A stretch of 61,685 bases of DNA from an uncultured beta proteobacterium (GTDB taxonomy: Bacteria > Pseudomonadota > Gammaproteobacteria > Burkholderiales > Burkholderiaceae_C), in assembly GCA_903876715.1 (NCBI GenBank), contig CAIRBF010000082.1:1-61685 (forward strand), read 5' to 3'. Of the stretch, positions 30,301-33,165 are shown piece by piece; the first letter of the stretch is position 1; each line of letters begins with the position of its first letter. Made by a program: the position numbers and the translations under genes. Below the pieces are notes generated by a model. The model saw nothing but the letters and a program-made list of their open reading frames with translations, was not told where the DNA came from and did no database searches.

Positions 30301-30366
30301 CGTCCTGGGCGGGGCGCTGTCCGCCGGACCGGGGCCCGGAGGCCAGGGTGTGTCGGCTGCGGCCAT
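12322..30366 (-). CDS. 6,014-aa giant cadherin/VCBS-repeat surface protein with DUF4347-like N-terminus
   Basis: One uninterrupted 18-kb frame, 29% of the window. Residues 34-46 read MALEQRQMFDGAA, a variant of the LEPR-type leader motif of giant exoproteins, with no ordinary signal peptide. Residues about 95-245 match DUF4347, a caspase-like fold, with His152 in HLLAHGAPG and Cys197 in DILIYGCSSG as a candidate dyad. Residues about 250-2900 are cadherin-like and CSPG-type repeats (SLAYAHT, VRYVHDGLETRNDSF, VNDAP joins). Then come 16 VCBS-type repeats of about 138 aa. The C-terminal part has a Calx-beta-like segment (IDYGGSIEVSADGG), a dystroglycan-type Ig domain (LSLYRPIADQFFPSNRTV) and a basic tail ending KRVRR. 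No RTX nonapeptides are visible. It is surely a secreted or surface adhesin-like filament. It begins 14 bp after the adaptor gene's stop. Confidence 0.93.
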   Translation of the reverse strand: MAAADTPWPPGPGPADSAPPRTRRKLARSGPRPMALEQRQMFDGAAVHTAIDDLTASIDRARADALPLTGQRQPEERAVASTAATGRIAVTGTGTRELVFIDPAVANAAQWQVRLREGVELVVLDASGDPWAQMGAAVSQHHELQAVHLLAHGAPGQFLLTGTHGLADALGSVTADAALASWAAHLAADADILIYGCSSGAGDGGRQLVERIARLTQADVAASTDATGSDALGGNWVLEYRSGPVETVAGFAAAWLALEAPLLGVPTVSTTMAALELIEPSTLNAEGASIATLSGWTIDHDGDAAAGLSLDVTLSDPALATLADPGGITAGVVTRLPDGLRFSGSAEAAQAWLNQLRLDATDVERGNTAASGWLSVRVSDAQNPALAGTTTLKLTVTPSNDPVRVDDAQVRVTEGAPSTVIGAGALRAIDPEVTAGSQSPSQVVYRLGSVPLHGYVTLAGERIGLNSTFTHEQVIAGSLAYAHTAGGGADQNTADRFELLVNDGATPLAQSDTAVVSIAITPVNQAPVVRGSATFYEGQPYTALSSGLPQSVIGLSIAANGGGDPGDDTLDLRITRLPQHGWLHFKGTARIDGLATAVDRALSLVDLEGAGFVIAYADRDGLRYQHDGIDRDAAARNDSFDVTVTDGGGGTANRQSTSATVVIDVRPVNDDPVFDPASTRAAVVTVNGPNRVLDGGGDDYRVTLDTSMLRVNDVDSGAASLAFVITRLPQDGSLLLDNAALGPGASFTMADLAAGRVQYVQTAVNSGGANAVDDFEFQVRDGAMSLRWDRTGEDYTRAGGAYTGPNQADTLRTLVFNVSLAETSAGDGGSGSTGATPVPASTLQTRYVGLPPSGPAVSSLVEGGSVTITSGVLSYASGSLTPDQIVYTVAGFSGAASGLNGNLRKDGVALGILDSFTQADVNAGRLRFVHDGSEVFASSISFYVSATGASGVAQATLDIHAAPVNDAPTALGVPGTTLPEGGTVAITTERLRLADVDDTTSESYLENDPAVADNHRVNEALDNGAFGADPLRWRVVALPAAGRLQVDTLGTGQWVDVSTADVASQTLYAADLLQSGRVRYVHDGLETRNDSFQVVARDRWGSESAVATVALAMTNVNDAPEVAARPTRADPVTTGRAPNLAGGPAANEPLTVIQEGSVTRLTATMLQAWDPDSTAQQVQYRITSAPAAGRLAFSANGSAFTTIGLGSSFSQQQVQDGQIYYLHDGAEPTGSAYPGTPDDRFIFTLADGNQEQTGNEFWIYVQPTNDAPTVSGAAGPVDIDSAIPALNPVAGFSVNDLDLTNGVQAGERDFLQVTVRLQSAAGVAPASYATGFGGGGVRIGFATPSDTGGDWAVLRGGVNDALQIQGSRVQVNEALAGLNVTFDRDLDASWTLQVIADDRLRGLGGGLLNTGPDANGGEWNQPGANTGAPTAVPTAAFDWTAGVPVPAGHPNIGTASVVLRASSINDAATLSGPALVSVTEDVRSRVTGVFTVADAESAAFDLPVSVALTVGSGTLDLGPTGAQTTLTPSGGRAVVLGGDGSSRVTLTGRASDIQALLNGRNTAHTADDASGGVHYTGAADLNHDLNGADPGDVTLTLTMDDAGARIGSDIGAGSVALQPAPWRVGLDIVAVNDAPAVTAPTTTVTAIDTAVAPLRGFVLTDVDAADGRASGESTGPMQVLVRVLDAAGRPLPASFYAGADLRLSSSAAAHGAIVDATLHGTGRALAVRGTLAQLQAFLDGLELRVGRPDGVNFAPAYRVEVVVDDRLRDAAGVLTGSADGGVANQPGLQPVPLSDGLDPYASTTAAFGVYNVAAHSRPLTIVPYNDPGRITAAPVRVAEGSTTLRLDATQGALAIDDPDDHGAATLSATVTLSAGTIVALGGIGGDVSGLGSPSLTVSGATEVELNQRLRALTLAWPDPEGAADAADFNGVLTVTVTYRDAGNTGARLPSLPAEAYSLDADPGAARHVDDSGSALETTRRFTITVEPVNDAPTRVGTGAVTLPALTEDSSPDALPGARVDALFGESFADPRDAVAGGSGTHTLAGVAITGNLSSPAQGRWQWSSEGSAWIDLPAVATSNALLLATSDRLRFVPAADFQGTPGSLSLRAVDSSGGAVTTGARADLSDDLTRSGGSTRYADSGQALTLGTTVLGANDRPTARAATLAATVEDEAAPPGARVAELDFSFDDGRDDRSAMPGGANTASAWGGLAIVGNAADAQGQGVWQYAAADGWVTIGSGAEAPADANAILLPLDARVRFLPSAVDFNGQPGALTVRIADSPVSFGAAVDLRHAVSAQGTWSAPVELGSAVQARNDAPVLTGRAASPVAAENAQTETGVSVPPVRLLTGARIADVDLASTPGLSALVFGAGRLTVGLSDGRAGDVLQVGIPLPAGVIASGGSGATPLVLNLDADTTLAEVDALLAALEFAHTGDDPGGRGSQLTRQYTVTVDDGNNVQPSGSAGGPAGRAAAVLQGVVTLVPANDAPALDLDPASPGSGATLRWTEAAGAPHAPVPVAAQATLSDPDNTLHSALRLRIEGLRDGNAERLLAGAVSLPLATDASIDAGEFRLLYDSTSATLTVLPRQGGTAGTAAFQAWLRELRYVNDSDRPAAGTRQIVATLTDAGLDESGPIAGAATSAAARTTIEVVPANDPATLVLAARRAFGENALNAGGLLLDGALSMLDPDSDDFGGGSLHISGLVAGQDRIGLPESADGAGSPVRLQGSSVEVRAGEGWRAVGRLSGGDGRDLVIDFTAAAQRADVEQVLRQLRLHNSADDPVTSRTLTWTLDDGDGGTPRGATMEIVIAAENDPPALTPSEGDRDAATLDEGHAGLATSGTLTVVDPDAADTVSIVVAGVDIQGPSGVVLPTTSQALAMLSLSGQTANAADPGTGARIGWSFDTGGRAFDDLGTGQSLVLRYTLRATDSSAAAAAATRALTVTIRGSNDAPLLSAASPGDTRAAVTEDATAGAPAALRAGGLLSHADVDSGDSSRATVQHVGATGLGGAVVDASLNQGLENAVTLTGPGATTAARGGMLQWAFTLDNALTQGLGADESVLARYRVAVTDDSGAANAQATQDIEVRIDGANDRPVIFATDVSGAVAEGSGGATLRDAGSLSFTDADTHDLARVSAALQGVTRSSGLALDAGMRAALESALNLAGDGVGAAARAGTVTWTFALADALVNNLAAGETLTATWRVRVIDDSGATDASASQDVAVTITGSNDAPSVVAIDAEGSVVEDVTSGTPARLRDSGTLAFTDADAGDKVRARAQLQTLSPRGGAVLDAALREALAGALVLSGDGVAAGAAAGTVRWDFTLDNDLAQTLATGQSIEAVWRVSLQDTGGGETAQDVRVLIAGANDAPTLQIAAPPSWVEAADARAQTLTQTGGIGVGDVDASDSVTLAWTYAGDIAWTGGTLTASQVTALTQGVFGIEAAPSSLAGAARWHYLAEGVDLDFLGAGERITLSYDIQARDSAAATSTERVRLVIEGRNDAPLVTAADLLGDVDAAGAGGVPPLLRDSGSLSFRDADANDLVRASVRQIGVSGEGGARVDAALVQALGQALTLTGAGVGSGAASGSVNWTFALDPALVRHLGAGQSLIATWRIELGDSSATSDAITARDVVITLRGANDAPTISADTPTAFVEAQDARAQTLAQSGAVRLDDADDGQELQLRVAYNGDLAWSRAGGVLDTARVAALTQSVLQLSAVSALAPGSVRWDYLASGLDLDFLAADETLRFSFTLTATDAAGASASQRLAFSVVGTAETPALEDADLLGAVTEDRTSGIPPALRDAGTVGFSGMDPTAPSRATATFLGAAANGGAAVAASLATALPSALQVGTAVVDPVTRVGLIPWSFALDNALVQGLRASEAVQARWRIALADDPSATQDVTVTVQGANDPPTVGAAPAGVSVGEDAPAGASSLVADGTLGFADPDRDERVQVRASLQGVAGSGGVVVSAALADALTGALTLSGPGTETAAAEGLVNWRFELDPALVQFLSAGQSLTATWRLQFSDDSGSAGATTFRDVAVTITGANDALTLAPVDVTGTVSEDGASGTPSRLRDGGSIAFSDPDAGDRVRASLALHEFRRAGGAPADAVLDAALAQALRLSGAGTGVGTNAGTLAWHFELDPALAQSLAAGQSVSVTWRLSFSDGSGLPEGTRAQDITVTLAGAPDAPAIGKADTSGSVTEDATSGTPARLRDGGTVEFSAVDATQRVRAQVALLGSSASGGADVSAELAQALAAALTVSGDGSAVAAAAGTLSWDFSLDDALVQYLDAGQTVSATWRIVFSGDDGTGGPTATRDVTVTLRGANDAPAMTLVDAEGEVREDVISGTPAWLRDRGALAFADPDSGDRVYVAPPKSIRFIGTGGVNLDSADGQALKNALAGALTLSGAGTGSTPAAAAGSVEWVFALDNALVQFLGPDQSVTTTWRIGFSDEPGSLEPASFQDVVVTVRGANDKPRVTPLKVIARLGEDEGTGVPPRLVETGSITFTDADAGQRVRASVGLIDVSGSGGVAVSPGLRAALASALELAGQDAGTGARAGTMAWSFGLDASLVQALPPGQGLQATWRVSFTDDSGETDATTTQDIVITIDGANDAPVLTVVDVAGSVTEDLTAPGSDQLRDQGSLRYADDDAGSSVRASVTFVAAEPAGGAVIDDALRQGLADALRLSGDGAAAGTLSWDFALDNALVQRLGQGQSVIATWRLAVSDGAANGTATQDVIVTIHGANDAVQARPGDNAGSVTQGQVDPASGRLLDQGALAYTDGDSGDRVRVEAFELASIHASVGVDLDGADGQALRQALSAALELGAPANGTLPWALELDNRFARFLGAGEVVTATWRVGLGDGSGDHAATAYQDVVVTISGANDSPSVQTARAAVGLSEDGMPDAQGRLVETGSIGFSDADKGDLVRASVGAPAIVRAAGTPEDAALDVALAQALTLSGAGTGAAAPGGTLDWHFALQAALAQSLSTGQSVSATWRIAFTDDSSSPDSTRFQDLTITLNGANDAPAITTPTPTGRVVEDGAGAAMLRDGGTVDFADADAGQRVRASVELLGVQGAGATGATGVALRAALDQALSLSGAGATHDANAGTLRWDFALDNALVQHLGQDQSVVATWRLTLSDDSGSARSTTTRDLAITLVGTNDVPAAVDDAFIPALGGVVEGALVAASDSDVDADALRVASVNGKPFEALASSTALDRPAQAGWREVDLGHGTLFLRADGQSAYAHAGRAFVVTPLPSSGTLELRQDDGSWQALAAPTRVTLQALQAGALRYVPGPQEAGQPAATVAEVTETDWRSDGFEYTISDGHTASQPAQVRYTVGAGAEQFGAALASGPDADIDGIPTRTEGVLASRVSGEAQGLQSRAYTLLPAQLEASAEGSALTLRVQAGLAGDLNADGRADAAQSAVVTFAWTGHAAFTRANADPATLEGTQSIVTLVAEASREGSGRPLESVQVGDVQVRAMSEAQATDFETRFHFGPAWSPLSFTASLAADTAALDGDVDPTREGVQWRFTIDISRSGESERSYLGFVKWVDATTIGHYREAGMPLRDLDGNTIDQPGWIDFTRRSPGGDGALLARSADGRLLLDIVITDNRFGDSDTVTGRLADPVLPVFVNERDDRRPLSVTSPQVNEASPWSCFEIRGAADQIVTLSLADGSARGAGIDYGGSIEVSADGGRTWSRASQGTELRLSQSGVLLARAPLVDDTLNEGAETFRLLVRTTGGLVAEGVATLRDDGTGVVFRNDGSVDAAGRTTDDRPPASALATSRMAGAVDATRSSDASPPWPEAVVATGTAPSPFNSALMVLRPSTLGLPERATWADGFTSGAGFQAVVVDATRAGLSLYRPIADQFFPSNRTVTFTIPADTFAHTSAEAVLRLDARLADGRTLPAWIVFDARTGTFRVTPPAGYAGDLDIRVTARDQAGREAAAVFKVKVTSAVMVNPGRPGLSDQLGAAGASGLRPLGSGTLAPAEPASASRSTSAGAETASRQPLRAPLSDRTAADAVATKRVRR
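14930..21545 (-). repeat. Array of 16 VCBS-type coding repeats inside the giant gene
   Basis: Sixteen units of about 138 codons are delimited by GANDAP-like joins (GSNDAPLLS at the upstream end, GTNDVPAA at the downstream end). The common unit has SVTEDATSGTPARLRDGG, then DADAGDRVRAS, LTLSGAGTG and FALDNALVQ-LGAGQSV-ATWR. Units 4 and 6 belong to a second subtype (WVEAADARAQTLTQTG, LDFLGAGERITLSY) that alternates with the common type. Such arrays are calcium-rigidified spacers in adhesins. Their DNA similarity makes the locus prone to length change by recombination. Confidence 0.85.
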
Positions 30367-30380
30367 CGCCTGCGCGCTTC

Positions 30381-31184
30381 TCAGCGCCGATTGGGCTGGA
30401 GACGTCCGCTCATGCCCGCCACCAGTTCCGGGAATCGACCTTCGATCGCCGCGGCGACCTTGACCGACTGGCTGACCGGGTCGGCACGGGCCCCGATGCG
30501 GGTGAAGCGCGCGGGATAGCTCTTGCGCGTCTCGTCGATCTGCACTTGCACGCGCTGGCCAGGACGCAGCCAGACCAGCCAGCTCGAGGGCACGAGAAAC
30601 TCAAGCTCCATGACGCTGTCGTCGAGGATCTCGAGCAGCGGTTGACCAGGCTGGACGAACTGCTGCTCGCGCGCCTTCTGCTCGGCCACGCGGCCGGCGT
30701 AGGGCGAGCGCACGGTGCACTTGGACAGCACGGCTTCGTGCATGCCGACTTCGGCGCGGGCGCGGCCGACGGCGCTGCGGGAGAGGTCTAGTTCGAGCTG
30801 ACCAATGGAGTTCAGCTCCAGCAGGCGCTCGTTGGCCCTCAGCGTGGCTTGCGCGGCGTCGAGTTCGGCACGGGCCTTGTCGAGCTGCGCCTGCTGCACC
30901 GTGCAGTCGAAGACGACCAGCACCTGCCCCTCGCTGAACGCGGCGCCCTCGGCTACCGCCAGGCGCTGGATGCGTGCGCCGACCTCCGACGACAAGGTGG
31001 TGAATCGGCGCGGCGTCAGCTGGGCCCGGATCTCCTGTCCTTTCAGCCTGGCGTCCAGCGCAGGTTCCTTGTCCGGCGCCGATTTCGGCCGCGCCTGGCC
31101 CCAGGCGCTGCCCGTCCAACTCGTCACGCACAGCACCAGCCACAGTGCGGCCAGCGCCCCGAGGTTCGGTCGTTTCCGGCTCAT
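30381..31184 (-). CDS. Periplasmic adaptor (RND/HlyD-type membrane fusion protein)
   Basis: A 267-aa exported protein with a signal peptide (LGALAALWLVLCVTSWTG, cleavage near AWG-QA). A lipoyl-like half-motif RIQRLAVAEGAAFSEGQVLV comes next, followed by a helical hairpin (QQAQLDKARAELDAAQATLR, SRSAVGRARAEVG), the second lipoyl half CTVRSPYAGRVAEQKAREQQ and a beta-barrel region. The domain order is that of RND-type efflux adaptors but the protein is short. Its ATG overlaps the TolC-like gene's stop (ATGA) and it ends 14 bp before the giant gene, so translational coupling is expected. It is one of three adaptor-type proteins in this operon. Confidence 0.87.
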   Translation of the reverse strand: MSRKRPNLGALAALWLVLCVTSWTGSAWGQARPKSAPDKEPALDARLKGQEIRAQLTPRRFTTLSSEVGARIQRLAVAEGAAFSEGQVLVVFDCTVQQAQLDKARAELDAAQATLRANERLLELNSIGQLELDLSRSAVGRARAEVGMHEAVLSKCTVRSPYAGRVAEQKAREQQFVQPGQPLLEILDDSVMELEFLVPSSWLVWLRPGQRVQVQIDETRKSYPARFTRIGARADPVSQSVKVAAAIEGRFPELVAGMSGRLQPNRR

Positions 31185-32716
31185 GACCGCGCCTCCAGTA
31201 CGCGCCGGCGCATCACCTCGGCCTGTTCGCGGATCTGCTGCGTGAGCTGCTGCACGGTGAGGGCGTCAATGTCGCCCAGCAAGGGGTCGAAGCCGAGAGT
31301 GGCGGTCAGGCGGTTTTCGGCCACCTGCATCTGACCCAGGGCCTGGTAGCGGCGCAGCAGACTCAGCGTTGCGCCGGTGGCGTTGCTGACCACGTCGAGC
31401 TTGCTCTGGGTCTGGGCAATCTCGCGCGCCCGCATCATGTCGGCGATGCGTCGATCGACTTCCCAGATCGCGTCGGCGCGGAAGTACTGGTCGCGCGCGT
31501 TCTGCAGTGCCAGGCGCGCCAGGTGCATTTGCGCCAGCGCCGCCAGTTGCATCCCCATGCGCCGCTGGTCGGCGAGTGCGACGCCGGCCTCGGCCAGCCG
31601 CACCTGCGCCGGGCCAGTCAGCAGGTTCAGCAGGTTGAAGGAGATCTGGACGCCCGCCTCCTGCCACTGACGGTGCTGGAGGTAGCTGTCGGAGTCGTAG
31701 CTGCCGCCGAGGTTGACGCTGACGTTGGGGAACAGACGCGACAAGGTCCGCCGTACTTCCTCGCGCGCGATGCGCGAGTTGTAGTGGGCTTCGCGCAGGT
31801 CCGGGTTGAGTGCCAGCACGGCGTCTTCCATGCGTGCCAGCGGCAGGTCCAGCAGCAGCCGGCTCACGTCCTGCATCCCCTCCTCGGAGAGAACCAGGTT
31901 CTGGCCGAGCGGCGCGTTGATCAACTGCGCCAGCTCGGTCTGCGCCGAGGACAACTCCTGCCCGATCGCCTCCAGCAGGCGCAGGTTCTCGAGGAGTTGG
32001 CGCTGGTAGCGCAGCGCGTCCAGGGGGCTGCGCACGCGCAGGCCCTCGGCGCTGCGCGCATCGCGCAAGGCGTCCTCGGCCAGGCGCACCGTGCGCGTGA
32101 CTTCGTCGCGAAGCTTCTGCGCCGCCATCGCGCGGAAGAAGGCGGTGCGCACGTCCTGCAGCAACTGGTGCATCGCCTTGCGCCGGCGTTCGCTGGCCAC
32201 GAGTGCGCGGTCGGCCTGCTGGCGCGACGCGTGGTACCCCATGCTCAAGTCGAGCAGGCTCCAGGTGAACTCCAGGCCGCCGAGCGAGCGCGCGCGGTCC
32301 TGGGACACGGTGCTCGGGGTCGCCGAGTCACGATTGATCGTCACCCGGTCACTGTCGCGCCAGTCATAGCCGGCCTGGGCGACCAGCCGCGGGAGCATGT
32401 CCAGGTTCGAGGTCTCGAGCTGGCGCAGCGCGATGACCTCCTCGATCATGCGGGCGCGGCGATCGAGGTTGTACTTGAGCGCGCGGGCCATCGCCTCTTC
32501 GAGCGTGACCGCTGCGTCGATGGGTTCGACATCGCGCCGCATACGTTGGGCGTCGGCTTGCGCCGTCGCGCCCCTCTCCGGGCCGGAAAGCAGCTTTGGT
32601 GCCGGCAGGCCGGCCTCTGGAAGGCTGCCACAGGCCGCCACGAGGAGTGAGACGCCCGCGGCTGCTGCGCGCAGCAGCAGGCCAGATCCGTGGCGTGATT
32701 TCCCGGTGAAACTCAA
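31181..32716 (-). CDS. TolC-like outer-membrane efflux lipoprotein
   Basis: A 511-aa outer-membrane factor when started at TTG 32716, which has CGGAG 10 nt upstream and yields a perfect lipoprotein signal (LLLRAAAAGVSLLVAAC, lipidated Cys29). The longer frame to 33004 would place about 96 improbable residues before the signal and would span the predicted promoter. Long coiled-coil helices follow (MARALKYNLDRRARMIEEVI, ELSSAQTELAQLINAPLG, VNLGGSYDSDSYLQHRQW), with two repeats as in TolC/OEP trimers. It heads the giant-protein operon and would form the outer-membrane and periplasmic tunnel. Mature lipid-anchored TolC homologues are usual in NodT/OprM-type channels. Confidence 0.88.
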   Translation of the reverse strand: MSFTGKSRHGSGLLLRAAAAGVSLLVAACGSLPEAGLPAPKLLSGPERGATAQADAQRMRRDVEPIDAAVTLEEAMARALKYNLDRRARMIEEVIALRQLETSNLDMLPRLVAQAGYDWRDSDRVTINRDSATPSTVSQDRARSLGGLEFTWSLLDLSMGYHASRQQADRALVASERRRKAMHQLLQDVRTAFFRAMAAQKLRDEVTRTVRLAEDALRDARSAEGLRVRSPLDALRYQRQLLENLRLLEAIGQELSSAQTELAQLINAPLGQNLVLSEEGMQDVSRLLLDLPLARMEDAVLALNPDLREAHYNSRIAREEVRRTLSRLFPNVSVNLGGSYDSDSYLQHRQWQEAGVQISFNLLNLLTGPAQVRLAEAGVALADQRRMGMQLAALAQMHLARLALQNARDQYFRADAIWEVDRRIADMMRAREIAQTQSKLDVVSNATGATLSLLRRYQALGQMQVAENRLTATLGFDPLLGDIDALTVQQLTQQIREQAEVMRRRVLEARS

Positions 32717-32837
32717 CGGGCGCTTGCTCCGAGTCGTGGTGGGGTGACGATCGTGCCGATCTCGCAGGACCAGACGACGAGGGCGGGAAAATCTGCCCTT
32801 TATTCTAGGTGGAGTTGAGATAAGAGTCGTGTAACCT

Positions 32838-32897
32838 AGTTGCTTGTGAACGTCATTGTCAAACGATCTCTTCGCGCAATATGGTGCGTTGCGAAGA
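32838..32897 (-). promoter_or_regulatory. Predicted promoter and dyad of the giant-protein export operon
   Basis: On the minus strand a perfect -35 box TTGACA (32862-32857) is followed after 18 bp by TAGGTT (32838-32833). Just upstream lies the hyphenated inverted repeat TCTTCGC-N15-GCGAAGA (32869-32875 and 32891-32897), in a typical activator or repressor position. This is the most AT-rich stretch near the operon. The leader to the TTG start is about 115 nt. The remaining gap up to 33165 holds only a doubtful small frame. Confidence 0.5.
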
Positions 32898-33105
32898 AAT
32901 GTCGGTCGGGGCCGGTACTCTTCGCGATCAAGGCCTTCGTCCCGGTTTTGTTCTGCGCGCGCAAGCCGTCGATCGCCATCGATACATCGCCACGGTCTGG
33001 CCACCGACAGTCCCCTCGCACGGGCCGGAATATCTGGTCGCCGTCGAATACGGCTTCTCGGCGCCCGAGCGCCACCGCCTGGTGGTGGTGGCGGTCACAA
33101 AGTGA
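32881..33105 (+). CDS. Doubtful small hypothetical ORF
   Basis: A 74-codon frame starting at ATG 32881 and ending with PEYLVAVEYGFSAPERHRLV. Its second half has the strong third-position GC bias of real genes here, but its first half does not. There is no ribosome-binding site, and it starts inside the dyad upstream of the export operon. It may be the degraded end of an older gene or pure chance. I recognise no domain. Confidence 0.25.
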   Translation: MVRCEEMSVGAGTLRDQGLRPGFVLRAQAVDRHRYIATVWPPTVPSHGPEYLVAVEYGFSAPERHRLVVVAVTK

Positions 33106-33165
33106 TCGCACGGTCGTCCAATGAGTGCCTGCGCGGCATAGCGCCCTGACGGGTGTCCGGTTTCG

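Noticed and set aside
12322-30366. RTX/type I secretion signal in the giant protein
   Set aside because: No GGxGxDxUx nonapeptides are visible in the translated sequence; DxDxD-like runs belong to VCBS and cadherin joins.
32717-33004. Longer N-terminus of the TolC-like protein
   Set aside because: It would bury the lipoprotein signal about 96 residues in and would span the TTGACA promoter.
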